A stretch of 64,000 bases of DNA from Bidens hawaiensis (taxonomy: Eukaryota; Streptophyta; Magnoliopsida; Asterales; Asteraceae), in NCBI GenBank assembly GCA_021521415.1, contig JAIQDT010007620.1, positions 1 to 64,000 on the forward strand, in the 5' to 3' direction. The notes under the pieces are model-generated. The model searched no databases, was not told where the DNA came from, and saw nothing but the letters and a program-made list of their open reading frames with translations. Positions 21,401-33,600 of this stretch are shown here, piece by piece. Made by a program: the position numbers and the translations under genes. Each line of letters begins with the position of its first letter. The first letter of the stretch is position 1.

Positions 21401-22124
21401 GATAGAGTTTTCGTATAATAACAGCTACCACGCAAGTATTAAAGCAGCGCCGTTTGAAGCGCTGTACGAACGAAAGTGTCGATCACCACTCTGCTGGGCA
21501 GAGGTGGGTGACAGCCAAATCACTGGTCCAGAACTGGTACTCGAAACTTCGGAAAAGATTTTTCAAATCCGAAATCGTATGGCAGCAGCACGAGATGGCC
21601 AAAAGAGTTACGCCGACAAGCGCCGAAAACCTCTCGAATTTCAAGTGAACGATCGAGTGTTACTCAAAGTCTCACCTTGGAAAGGTGTGGTTCGTTTTGG
21701 TAAGCGAAACAAACTCAACCCACGATATGTTGGTCCCTATCGAATAACTGAGCGCATTGGTCCGGTGGCGTACCGACTGGACCTACCAACGGAACTCAGT
21801 GGCGTACACAATGTATTCCATGTGTCCAATTTGAAGAAATGCCTATCTGATGAAACCCAAGTAGTCCCTTTGGAGGAACTGCAAGTTGATGAATAGTTAC
21901 GTTTCATTGAGGAACCAGTCGAGGTTTTGGATTGGGAAACCAAAACGCTCAAGCACAGCAAAATTCCAATCGTTAAGGTTCGTTGGAACTCGAGACGTGG
22001 ACCAGAGTTCACGTGGGAACGCGAGGATCAAATGATGAAAAAGTATCCTCATCTTTTTGAAGGGCTGACCAAACACAGAAAACCGCGAAACCCGGCAAAC
22101 CGTCAGAAATCACCGGAGGTATGA
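18386..22124 (+). pseudogene. pol: GB nucleocapsid and pol: protease, RT, RNase H, integrase, chromodomain
   Basis: One reading frame is interrupted by stops at 19899-19901, 20523-20525 (TAG for Trp in RQRRWVELL) and 21894-21896. Zinc knuckles [14 protein letters not shown] and [14 protein letters not shown] come first. Protease has DTGADRSF (D at 18828). RT has FIDDILVYS with the catalytic pair at 19836-19841. RNase H starts at HCDASIQ (about 20270). Integrase has the HHCC region (KSRYSIHP to CLTCARV), then the D-D-E residues at MDFITGL, SDRDSRF and SERTIQ. A GPY motif (NPRYVGPY) and a chromodomain (FIEEPVEVLD to RGPEFTWERED) close the protein. The third stop separates the chromodomain. It retains all catalytic residues that I can check. 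Confidence 0.93.
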
Positions 22125-22164
22125 ATTAAATTTCGGGACGAAATTTCTTTCTACTAGGGGATGA
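22125..22164 (+). other. GB 3' untranslated end and polypurine tract
   Basis: TTTCGGGACGAAATTTC precedes CTAGGGGATGA, which directly abuts the LTR start TATGAC at 22165. The purine run primes plus-strand synthesis. A near copy of this arrangement lies inside each LTR (13729-13761, 22225-22257). Confidence 0.75.
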
Positions 22165-24900
22165 TATGACAAACTGAAAATTTTTCTTACTTTTTCAGAC
22201 ACTCATCACGACTTGACTCAAATTTTCGGGACGAAAATTGTTTAACATGGGAATGATGTGATAATCGTCAATTTCAGGTTAACTCCGTTAACTCAACTCC
22301 GTCAATTCAAACTTAAGATCACTGAATCTATAACGCACACCTCATTACATTAAAACTAGGGTTTAAATGACGCTTAACACTTACTACATGTGTAGTCTTT
22401 CGGGAATTACACCGAAACGCAAACGAGTTGACGCAAACAATTGGTGAATAAACAAAAAACATCAAAACAGTAATTATGTTATAATTATGTGTTAGACTTA
22501 TGTGTTGTGTGATAACATCGTTATAAACACTAACTCAAGATGTAAACAAGTTACTTTAAGCTAGATAAGTAATACTTAGAAGTGGAGGGGCCAAAGTGTA
22601 ACGTAGTATTATTATAAATAATAATAATAATAATAATAATAAACCCTAACTTATTCTTTCTCTCCCCACACAATCCCGATCAGACCTTCTTCCCTTGGCT
22701 CCCTTGGCCGCCGCCACTCATACACACACATACAACCAAGATTTCAAGCCTTTGATTGAAGATTAAAGTGCTAGGAAGGTATAAACGACTATCCTATGCA
22801 TCCTTTATACTTCATTTCGATGTTTAATGGGTTAATAGAAAAGCCTAGAGGCCGATTTATGTGTGTATGTAATTCATATGATTGTTGTTGATTTGATGAT
22901 GATTTGATAACTAGATTGGATATTGTTACATGTTAATTGCTTGTGTCTTTGATTTGAATTCAAACAAAAACCCTAATCATGTTTGTAATGTGTAATTGAT
23001 ATGCATGGATAGTGATTATGGAGTCTAGAGTGTTATATGAATGAAAGATGGTCCGTAGATAGTTAATATGTTGAGTTTGGATGCAAACAGTTTCTGGACA
23101 GATTGTGTTATTGATGTTTAATTGACTGTAACGAGGTGTAAATTGGAAAATTGGTTGAGATTATTGATACTATAGTAAACTAGGTTGAGTCTAGTTTCTA
23201 AAGAATATAAATTTGCAATTTTTGGACGTGTAAAAGTTAACTTTTATGATTTTACAAAAACGTTGTGCAAAGCTGAGTTGTTAGACCTGCTGTTAGGTTG
23301 TTTTGTAAATTTACATCTCATGAACTACGAGACCAATTGGGTTGGTTATACTTCTGGAAGTTGACTTATTGAGTTAGGAACCTAACCCAAGTGGTCTTGC
23401 ATTTATTGGATTTTTCGTTTAACGGGAATTTCAAATAACATTCTGTTGCGCATGAATTTGACTGTTATGAGTTTGCTGTAATGATTTGATGATTGTGAGA
23501 AACTTATGTGGAATAAAAATATAATAAAATATGTTCTGGAAACCTAAGACATATATGCTTTTGTGATGATTTTTGGTAAATTAATTGTGATGCTATGATC
23601 GGTGAGATAGTACAATCTTTTAAGTAGAATTTCTGTCTCGGTGAAACTAGCTGCTGAATTTTGTGAAAATGCATGAAACATGATACTTGCTATATAATTG
23701 TTATGTTTTGACCAAATTGCCCTTGCGGGGAATAATTGCTAATTGATTGTCATGATTCGACCAAATTGCCCTCGTGGGGAATAATGGCTAGTTAATTGTA
23801 ATGTGTTGACCAAATTGCCCTTACGGGAAGTAATTGCTAGTGATGTACTTTATGAATACATGACACGTAAATAATTGCTTACACATGTAACGTATCACAA
23901 ATACATTTGTTAAAGTCACACACGATTCACAAACGAAACACGAAACATGTTATTTGCATAGGTATTATGTGCCGGGTCTAGAGACTCGATAATATTCCGA
24001 CACTTAGAAAAATCTCTTTGTTGTTTTAGAACGCTAGAGAGAGTTTTTCTGTGACGCGCATCTTGGTGAATTATTTTGGGAATACTTCGCAAACAGTGAG
24101 TTTCACTTTCCCCTTTTAAACTTTTTTAAACGCTTTTCACTTGGGAGAGATAACATACTCCGAAACGCATTTAAGATTTTGTTAATATAGATTATATATC
24201 ACTTGAAAAGACTAAGTGGCAAACGCAATAACTAAAGTCCTTCATTCACATCGAACCGATTAATATTGGATAATAGCGAGTCATTGTTGAGTAGTACTAC
24301 TGGGTTTGACAAACCCCACCCAACGCTAAACTCGACTGGAGGTCGAGTGGGTGTAATCATGGCTAAACACATACCATGGTCGGGATAGACCTGGTGGCAA
24401 GGCAAATGATAAACAGTCAGCTTCGGTGTCGAACACTTAGTGATACTTGTTTTATTGGCTAGCTACCTATGGATATATAATTGACATAACACTATCTGGT
24501 AACGCAAAACGCTGTAACGCAAAACGCTTAACGCAAAACGCTGAACGCAAACGCTAAACGCTTTATTTTATATAAACTTGTGAACTCACCAACCTTGTGT
24601 TGACACTTTTAGTATGTTATTCTCAGGTAGCCGAGGCGGGCGCGCGGTTTAGGATCATGCATTGCTTGAAACACTTTTAACTATGCAAACTTATTTTTAA
24701 CTGTTATCATTGGTTTTAAGTCGTCCTGCGTGACGTAACATTGTTTTCTATGGTTTTACGCTTCCGCATTTAATTACTCGTAAACGTTTTCATGGTATTG
24801 AAACTTTGTTTTATGGTTTGATTATAACTAATGATTCCGATCCTGTTAGTTCACACCCTATGACGGTAAAACTCCGTTAGTGGATTTTGAGGGTGTGACA
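22165..24900 (+). mobile_element. GB 3' LTR
   Basis: 2736 bp from TATGACAAACTG to GGGTGTGACA, almost identical to the 5' LTR. It carries the same 49-bp array (about 23697-23843), AACGC repeat (24501-24562), TAA microsatellite and embedded second LTR start (TGTGATAATCG at 22257). Confidence 0.93.
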
Positions 24901-24905
24901 AGCGG
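24901..24905. repeat. GB target-site duplication, right
   Basis: AGCGG follows the 3' LTR and equals 13664-13668. Confidence 0.9.
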
Positions 24906-25208
24906 AAAACCAGGTATCCTTTCTACTTTTTCTCTTTCATTTAATGTTTTTGGAAATGGGGCATTCGGATTTGTGTCACGGTGGATACGTAACCAAACAA
25001 ACATTACCTCATCCGGATATGGTATTTGTTCAACGAATTCACCCGATGAGTTTTCATAACTCATAAGATTCCCCCTTAAATCAAACATCAAACCTAACCA
25101 TAGTTTCACTCGATTTTTCTCTTTGCAATAAAAAATCCTCTGTATCTCCATCTGCCAAAATGGTGTAAGGTTTTTGTTCTTTGAATCCATTCCCGTATGT
25201 CTCCATTA
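24906..25208 (-). pseudogene. Unrecognised gene-like fragment cut by GB
   Basis: The minus strand is open for about 100 codons with non-repetitive composition (FWQMEIQRIFYCKEKNR, IPYPDEVMFVWLRIHRD, FPKTLNEREKVERIPGFPL). An acceptor-like GTTTGCAG precedes it (AG at 25210-25209), so it could be an exon. The frame runs straight into the GB 3' LTR; without GB it would continue into 13663. I do not recognise the family, and it shows no gag or pol motif. It may be a host gene exon or part of another mobile element. The ORF end inside the LTR (24858-24900) is accidental. Confidence 0.4.
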
Positions 25209-27116
25209 CTGCAAACTTAATCAGAAATAGATCACGGGCACAAATTAGTAGTAGACGAAAATTGATTAAAACTAAAATTAGACATTTAATAATAAGATAA
25301 AATAAAAAATAAACTAACTATATTAATCTAGTTATATGCAAATATACCAAAGGCAAGTCCCCAAACTCGGGTCGTTCTCTAATCGCCTCAAACCATGTCC
25401 CCGATAACAACTTGAAAAACTTGATGTGGAGAAAGCAGTTAATAAATAATGCACACTTAAAACACACAATTCACACAAAGATTTAAATTTATAATAGCAA
25501 ACAATCCCAACTAAGCTTTCCACAAACGGCAAGTGTACCTATCGCTTAGCAGCACAGTCTAATGGAAGTCCGGATGTCGAACACAAAGACAGGTGAGAAC
25601 GGCTCAGATAATTATCCCTAATCTAAGTTCTACCTAATAATATTTAATAGATTCTATATATATTTTAACTAGTTTAACTTATCTAACGAAATTAACTATA
25701 ACGGGAAAAACAAATCTCCTAAGTAGGATGAATTAATGGCTATAATATGACACAAGCTAACACATGGTTGAAATCAGTGTTCTAAAGATGGGCTAATATA
25801 GGTGACTAGGTGATGTCAAGAAAATTGGGTCCCTAGGGCCAGTTTTACCAGAAAACCCTAACAACATCTAGATAGCTTTTAATTCGTGGTTGTTTAACTA
25901 CGTACTATAATAACTCATCACTTGGTTTATGTCTATGTTGCAGGTCTCAATAAAGCTCGAGCTATACAAACCTAGGAGAAGAATGATGATTCAATACTAA
26001 GGACAAAATAACTCAACTTACAAACTAACTTAGTCAACAGCTAGAAAACCGCACATGGTCTCGCAATGACTAAACAAATCAACTAAACTAGCAAGATAAG
26101 CCGACACCTATGGTCTTGATCTAACCCAAGGTGTTGAACCTACTGTTTTTAATGATCCAAGAAACACGAACCCTAATGGTATGCCTACCACAACCAATCA
26201 ACACACAAAGTATTAACCAAAACATGCAATTTATGCCTACCCGAAACTAATTCATGCAATAATCAACCACATGGGGTACATGCAACTTAAACACATCTAG
26301 GTTAGTAGGTAAACATGGAATAACATCACAAAATCTGAACTTTACAACAAAATAACAATCAACAACACAGTAAGCACCCTAAACTAGCTAATATAAACCG
26401 TTAAACATCAAACCTAGTCGATTCTAAACATCATAATCAATGAACAGTATAAAATGTATATAAAAGTGATGAACATGTTCATATAAATATGATTACAAAA
26501 GGTTTGAATGGTTAAGAAGAAAAACAAACTTAAAATCGTTAAAACAATCGAAACCAACAAACAAAGGATAAAAGATAAAACCGTAAGCTTGTCCTTTTTG
26601 GTTTCTCCCCTATAATATGTCTTGTGGCAGCTGGAATGAGGGTCTCCCAATTTAGGGTTATTTAGGATGTGTTTATAGTTTGTTTTAACTTGCTAATCAA
26701 GCTCACAAGCCCATATAAGGACAAAAAAATTGAGTCAACGAGATTCGAACAGCATAGAGCCGCTGTGGTGCGCAAACATGGACCCTCACATTGGTCGCGA
26801 GGCACGGCTAACGCCATTTCATCCGTTTCATTGATTTCTAGCTGGTTTATCCTCATACGCACATATCGGCTCCATTTTATTCCCGTTTGAGCTGATTTCT
26901 TCTTCATTTAGACTCGTTTGTGCTCTTTTAAACCATGGAATCTATAACAATCACAAATATATAACTTCATGCAAGAATAATCAATAATTGTTAAAGGTTT
27001 ATGAACAATACAACATAAAAACTAACAGGAAAATATGTGTGTTTTACAACACATCAGTGGCTTTCCTTACCAACATCTTGGAAATGAAACAAGAAAATAA
27101 GACAATAACAGATATT
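25209..27116. other. Gene-free AT-rich sequence, possible old LTR remnant
   Basis: No frame with coding character is visible. Around 25515-25600 there is GGCAAGTGTACCTATCGC followed by a GTCGAACAC phrase. This resembles text often seen in or beside plant Ty3 Tat/Ogre-type LTRs, a link from memory with low confidence. A GC-richer patch with CGCGAGGC lies at 26760-26830. No LTR boundary, PBS or target duplication could be fixed. Confidence 0.4.
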
Positions 27117-28538
27117 CAGTAGTTCGTGATATTTCTGTAGTTTTCCCTGACGACATTTCTTGTTTACCTCCTACTCGTGTAGTGAAGTTTCATATCGTTC
27201 TCTAGCCTGGTGAAAAACCCTTTCAAAAGCTCCTTACCGTCTCACACCTTCAGAAGTTCAATATGTTTTTTTTCTATAGAGGTGCACGAGGTTCTTCGTT
27301 ATGCAAATGGCAGTAGAGTTATTAATAAAAAAAAGGAATAGTAAAAAACTTCAAACCATAATCCCGCATATGTTGCAGGATTCATTAAAACCTGTGAACA
27401 ACAACTCAAGGCTTCCACATATTCAGCTTCAGCGGTTGAAGTGGATACCGTTATATTCTTCTTACACTGCTAGGAAACAAGCCGGTTTCCTAAGAACTGA
27501 CAACTCACCATTACATACTTGATGTTGGTCTTGCATCCTCCATAGTCAGAATCAGTGAAAGCATACAAATCGAAATTATCATCCTTGGGATACAAAACCC
27601 GATGTCATGATTACCCCTAAGATAGTGAAAGATACGCTTCACTGCCGCCAGATGAGTCACTCGATGACTTTCTTGATACCTAGCACACATACAAACAACA
27701 AACATTATATCAGGACACGATGAAGTTAAATACACTAACGAACCAATCATTGCTCGGTAAAGAGTAAGATCAATGGTATCCTCCAATTCGTCTGGTTACA
27801 AACTTTGTCCCACGTAAAGAGGAGTAGAAGGGATTCTTCTGGCAGTTATCTTGAATCAGCTCATAACATCGTTCACATATTTCATCCAGTGAAATAATAT
27901 TCTTTCTTCAGACTATTGAACCTGCAACCCTAAAAAGGAACTGATTTATCCTATCGGGCTCGTCTCAAATTTGGTTTGCATCGACTTTTCGAAGTCCTTA
28001 CATAACGTATCGTTTGTCGAGCTGAATATGACGTCATCGACATAAATCTGGACAATGAACAGATCATCTCCGAAAGTCTTGTAAAAGAGTGTACAATCCA
28101 TAGTCCTTCGTTTGAAGACACAATCAATCAGATGATCAGCAAGCGTTCCATAAGCTCTCATGGCTTGGTGAAGACCATATAGAGCCTTGTTTAAAGGATA
28201 AACAAAGTCGGGATAGTCTGGATCTTCAAAATTAGGAGGCTGCTTCACATACTTGTGAAGTTCCACGTTAAGAAATGCACTCTTAATGACCATTTGATAA
28301 ACTTTGAAGTTCTTAAAAGCTTCATAGGTTAGAAAAATATATATAGCCTCCAATCTTGCAACAAGAGAATATGCTTCAGTGTAATCCAAGATTTGTTTTT
28401 GATTGAAACCTTGCACAACCAACCATTCCTTGTTTCTAACAATGACCCCACGATCATCCTTCTTACACTTAAACGGCCATTTTGTTGGGATTGGCAGTCG
28501 TTCAGGTTTATCAATGAGATCCCATACACCCAGTCATG
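27117..28538 (-). pseudogene. pol: C3 RT and RNase H, duplicate copy 1
   Basis: The minus strand has RT pieces at 28583-28330 and 28422-27946 (FEDPDYPDFVYPLNKALYG, then IVQIYVDDVIFSS with YVDD intact), the connection block at 27786-27511 (SLVYLTSSCPDIMFV, VTHLAAVKRIFHYLRG), and a degraded RNase H end at 27500-27117. Frames are broken between blocks. It is the downstream copy of a 1.43-kb tandem duplication; offsets to copy 2 are 1430-1434 bp throughout. Confidence 0.85.
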
Positions 28539-28550
28539 TAGTTTTCCCTG

Positions 28551-29968
28551 TAGTTTATCAATGATATTTTTGTAGTTTTCCATGACGACGTTTCTGGTTT
28601 ACATCCTACTGTGTAGTGAAGTTTCGTATCGTTCTCCGGCCTGGTGCAAATCCCCTTGCAAAAGCTCCTTATCGTCTCACACCCTCAGAAGTTCAGTATG
28701 TTTTTTTCTAGAGAGGTGCACGAGGTTCTTCGTTATGCAAATGGCAGTAGAGTTATTAATAAAAAATAGGAGTAGTAAAAAGCTTCAAACCATAATCCCG
28801 CATATGTTGTAGGATTCAATAAAACCTGTGAACAACAACTCAAGGCTTCCACATATTCAGCTTCAGCGGTTGAAGTGGATACCGTTATATTTTTCTTACA
28901 CTGCTAGGAAACAAGTCGGTTTCCTAAGAACTAACAACTCACCATCACATACTTGAAGTTGGTCTTGCATCCTCCATAGTCAGAATCAGTGTAAGCATAC
29001 AAATAAAAACTATCATCTTTGGGATACCAAAACCCGATGTCATGATTACCCCTAAGATAGTGAAAGATACGCTTCACTGCCGCCAGATGAGTCACTCGAG
29101 GACTTTCTTGATACCTAGCACACATACAAACAACAAACAATATATCAGGACACGATGAAGTTAAATACACTAACGAACCGATCATTGCTCGATAAAGAGT
29201 AAGATCAATGGTATCCTCCAATTCGTCTGGTTACAAACTGTGACCCACGTAAGGAGGAGTACAAATTGGCAGTTATCTTAAATCAGCTCATAACATCGTT
29301 CACATATTTCATCTAGTGAAATAATATTCCTTCTTCTGTCTATTGAACCTGCAACCCTAAAAAGGAACTGATTTATCCTATCGAGCTCGTCTCAAATTTG
29401 GTTTGCATCGACTTTTCGAAGTCCTTACAAAACGTATCGTTTTTCGAGCCGAATATGATGTCATCGACATAAATCTGGACAATGAGCAGATCTTCTCCGA
29501 AAGTCTTGTAAAAGAGTGTACAATCCAAAGTCCTTCGTTTGAAGACACAATCAATTAGATGATCAGCAAGCGTGCCATACCAAGCTCTCATGGCTTGGTG
29601 AATACCATATAGAGCCTTGTTTAAAGGATAAACAAAGTCGAGATAGTCTGGATCTTCAAAAACAGGAGGCTGCTTCACATACTTGTGAAGTTCCCCGTTA
29701 AGAAATGCACTCTTAATGACCATTTGATAGACTTTGAAGTTCTTAAAAGCTTCATAGGTTAGAAAAATACGTATAGCCTCCTATCTTGCAACAAGAGCAT
29801 ATGCTTTAATGTAATCCAAGATTTGTTTTTGATTGAAACCTTGCACAACCAACCATTCCTTGTTTCTAACAATGACCCCACGATCATCCTTCTTACACTT
29901 AAACGGCCATTTTGTTGGGATTGGCAGCCGTTCAGGTTTATCAATGAGATCCCATACACCCAGTCATA
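28551..29968 (-). pseudogene. pol: C3 RT and RNase H, duplicate copy 2
   Basis: Same blocks as copy 1: RT entry 29959-29759, palm 29723-29373 with IVQIYVDDIIFGS (YVDD intact), connection 29221-28931, and an RNase H remnant down to about 28551. It differs from copy 1 by scattered substitutions and small indels. Only this copy joins at its upper end to the linker and integrase of C3, so copy 1 arose by duplication of the distal part. Confidence 0.85.
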
Positions 29969-31400
29969 CCAATTGTTTCAACTCTTCCTGCGTTGCATCT
30001 ACCCATGAAGAATCTTAAAGGGTCATAGGAAAACTTTTCAGCTCTACTTGAGATAAAAAGCAAGTGTATCGAGAAATACTCGTGATTCCTGAAGCATGCA
30101 TGTTAGCTTAGGCACACAATACAGTATCGTCACATACATTAGCAACTTGATGTCTTATACGTACACCTACACTAAGATCACCAATGTTGTTGTCTTGAGG
30201 ATGATACATGTTAATCCGAACAGTTGGATTCTCGGGAAAAAAACATTGTATTCTAAGTCAGTGATATTTTCTTCAACTACTAGCTCATCCACGAGATGAG
30301 ACGTTTCTTAAACAAGTACCTCAGTAACCTTGAATTCTCAATAAATGGAGCAGAAGAAGAATCTTCATAATGAAAATCATCTTACGAAACAGAAATATAA
30401 TCAGACATATCAGGTTGATCGTGTACCACGTCAGTATCATAAATAGAAGATTTTGGTATGGAAAAAATTTGTTCTTCCAGATAAGCACGAACCAAATCTT
30501 CATTTGGTACTTCAACTGATGGAGTAAATGACTTTAATTACTCCTCGTAATCAAACATCCAATCGGGTCCCTTTCCGGGTGGTGGTGTAGTGTATCTTTT
30601 ACAATTAACATGATACCATTCCTCTACACATCCCGAAGAAAAGTTAAAGACACGTTTCTTAGGCGGAGCATAGCCCCAAAAGTAACCTTCAATCGCCTTC
30701 TCATTGAATTTACCCGCTTCACGTTTCAGCACCGTACAAGGACAACCAAATAGTCAGAGAAACTTTAAATTAGAACATGATTGAGAATATAGCAAGTCGT
30801 GTTCACAGCTTCGTTCCAGAATTGAACAAGAAGCTTTCATCCGCCAACATCGTTCATGCATCTTCAATCAATGTTCGGGTCTTCCTCTTAGCAACACCAT
30901 TCTATTGTGATACACGTGGATTACTGTATTCCCTATGAATTCCCTTTTTAATACATAAAAGTTTTAAAATATTGTTGTTAATCTCCATACCATTATACTT
31001 CGAATCCGCCTCACTTTATGTTTGTAAAATGATTCGATCTTAGTGATCAAGTTCTGCACAAGAAATGGTGTTTAATCTTTGGAATTCATAAATAAAACCC
31101 ATGAATACGTTGAATAGACATCTATAACGACTAAAAAATATCAATCACTAGCAATACTCGAATGATTCACCAGACCAAATAAATCCATTTGAAGACGTTC
31201 CAAATAAATATCAATGGAATTCATTTGCTTCAACGGGTGCGACTTCTTCTATTTCCCTTTCTTGCAAGAAACACAGTGATAGGTCAGTTTGAAAAATTTT
31301 AGTGAAATCCACCAAATCATTTTCCATCAAATGATTCATCTTTTGAACATGAATATGACCTGTATGTCTGTGCCACAAAATCGAGTCTTTCTCGGTTACT
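29969..31400 (-). pseudogene. pol: C3 integrase and linker
   Basis: The frame 30732-30538 carries KREAGKFNEKAIEGYFWGY, VFNFSSGCVEEW and GPDWMFDYEE, the end of integrase as in C2. Below it (30537-29969) lies a linker rich in D, E and S. Above it (31400-30733) the core is followed only through short frames (LFGLVNHSS; SFYKHKV), with many stops and lost catalytic motifs. Non-functional. Confidence 0.65.
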
Positions 31401-31402
31401 TC

Positions 31403-31788
31403 CTAGACAAAAGAAGTTTTATCAGTTAACGAAGACGAGGATACGTTAATAGTCACGTTAAGCACATAAATATAATTATATCGTGGAGATATAAACATAA
31501 CAATTATTTCAGGAATAACATAGCCTTGTATAAGAATTATACACTCGTTGTCAGTGAATAAGGTGGTGAACTTCTTATCACAAATCTGAGATACACTCAG
31601 TAAATTGTGATCCACATTATCAAAATAATTAACCTTCTAAAATTTAATGCTACCATTTGAAACATCACCCTCTTTGTAATCATTCCACCCTGATTACTAG
31701 CAAACACTACATACCCTCCTTGAACATCTTTGACATTCGTTAGAAGATTAAGGTTGCCAGAGATATGCCAGGAATATCCATTAACCAT
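31403..31788 (-). pseudogene. pol: C3 protease region
   Basis: Two overlapping frames (31788-31597 and 31615-31403) carry GGYVVFASNQGGMI, then MDHNLLSVSQICDKK and ECIILIQGYVIPE. At the active site the expected DSGCSRHMTG reads VNGYSWHISG, so the catalytic Asp is replaced by Asn. The protease is inactive on that ground alone. Confidence 0.75.
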
Positions 31789-31789
31789 G

Positions 31790-33600
31790 ATCCATTTATC
31801 TCCCGATATAGTCTTGGATGAACTCTACATAATCAAGGAAAATGTTTAGACCTAAAAGGTTGTCCAGGCCTCACTCTTGGGCACCTCCTTATAATTTTAT
31901 AATTCAAATGTGATTGATGCACTTCAAAATAAGTCATTGGTTTCTTTGACTTTCTAGAAATGTAGGCATCCTTAATCAAATTTGTATCATGATTTTTACA
32001 AATTGGTTGAGTGGGTTCAAACAACTTGTTTTTAAATTAGTATTGTTTACATTAACATGACCTACCTTCCATGGGTTCAAATCATGAAACATCATGTGTG
32101 CGTCATCAAGAATAACCTGGTTTGGTTGTCTTTTCAAAATTTCTGTAACCAAAGGAATCTTAGATTGTTGTTCCTTAGTTAATGTCTTTAAAGTCTTGTT
32201 TAACCTAGTAACACATTTACGTGCCACATTACCACATTCAGCACATGAGAAACAAGTTCTCATGTGTGTGGTTCTTTGACATTAGCATGTGAAGCATCAG
32301 CTTGAAAAGAATCAACCAATATATTAACATCATCCAAATCATCCAAGTTAACAGATTTCTTTTTTTTGTAATGTTCAAAATTTGAACAGCTTGATAAACT
32401 GTGTAAAGTACCAGTTCCAGTTGAACTGGCAAACTTTACTGCTTTCACAAATCTTACATGTTGTTTTAAAGTGGGGTTAGAAACTGGTTTGTTCAATGAT
32501 TTGGGTTTTGCAAAGGCTTTTTTCAATATCATTCAAGCTCGATGTTTCATTTTGAAAAACACTCTCGATCTCAAGTTTGATCAAGTTTAATGGAATGTCT
32601 TTTTCATCAGTGACCTTTTTAACACCCTTTAACTTAAAAACTCTACCAATTTTCACTTTACCAGCAGCCAAAATAATGAATTTTATTAAATCCTCATCAG
32701 AAATAGTCGGTTTTACTGATTTCTTGGTGTTAAATTTAGAAATAATTGAACCATACACAGCTTCCTTAAATTCATGAGGTTCAAATAGAATGTGATTAGA
32801 ACGATGAATATTCTATCTATGTGTTCTTCTTCTGGTTCAAACACATCCTCAATCACTACTTCGCAAAAGTTTTAATAAAAACGTTGTTACTTTGAACATG
32901 AATTCCTTGAATTGAGGACTAAAAATCTGGTTTATCTTGTTTTATCTGTTTTGTTTTCTCCACATTGATTATGGGTTCAACCATTTTGGGAGAATTAACA
33001 GTTGAATAGCTGTCATTGACAACCTTTTCTTCTTCTCCTAAAAATGGTCTGTTTGAATAATCATTGTGAAATGGTGGAGGAACTTCAACAAAACCTAAGC
33101 CATTTCTTGCTCCTTTTTGTTTACCAAATATTTCGATTAATTTATTTAATAGAAATGGGGAATTTCAAAATTTCCCAAGCTTGTTTGTCAACTCAATTAC
33201 TTCATTCTCAAGCTCAGTTATTTTAGTTTTTAAACTGTCGATCAGTGATAATTAACTTTCCTGAAAGTTCAGCCTTTAGATCATGATTACTATTTGGCAG
33301 CCACTAAATTTAAATTTTTGATTTTTGTTCATTATTAGCCTTTTGAGCTTTCTTAAAAGTTCATCCTTTAAATCGTAGTGAACACGAATTAAGTCAAATT
33401 TAGACTTAAATTTATCACATTGAGAACATGATGAACTCTTAGATTCAATTACAGTTTCACCTTTTACATTATCAGTTTCAACACAAGTCGGATTAGGACT
33501 AACCTCGTCACTATCTTCTGTCAATCCATCTCCACTCGCATCTTGAAATAGTTCAGTTTTCTCAAACATGGCAACACTCACCTGGTTATCATTAGAAGAA
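31790..33600 (-). pseudogene. gag: C3 gag C-terminal part with degraded second zinc knuckle
   Basis: Minus-strand pieces at 33581-33276, 32758-32477, 32532-32260, 32263-31976 and 32024-31833 give a K/E/S-rich protein. At 32263-32220 a knuckle reads CFSCAECGNVARKC, where Asn replaces the zinc-binding His; C4 keeps it intact as CFSCDERNHVARKC. DDAHMMFHDLNPWKV and PICKNHDTN blocks lead to protease. Several frameshifts are present. Confidence 0.7.

Larger units (their letters stand above)
13669..24900 (+). mobile_element. GB: complete Ty3/gypsy chromovirus, Tekay-like
   Basis: A full element of 11.2 kb: 5' LTR, PBS, an upstream ORF, gag, a pol ordered protease-RT-RNase H-integrase, a chromodomain, PPT and 3' LTR, with 5-bp target duplications. 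The two LTRs are very similar (about ten substitutions in the first ~450 bp by eye), so insertion was fairly recent. The integrase-last order, GPY motif and C-terminal chromodomain identify a plant chromovirus; Tekay/Del is the best guess. It is non-autonomous now because of one frameshift and three nonsense codons. Confidence 0.93.

Noticed and set aside
26414..26650. 78-codon minus ORF with a hydrophobic stretch
   Set aside because: The hydrophobic run reflects AT-rich sequence; no homology cue or conserved neighbour.
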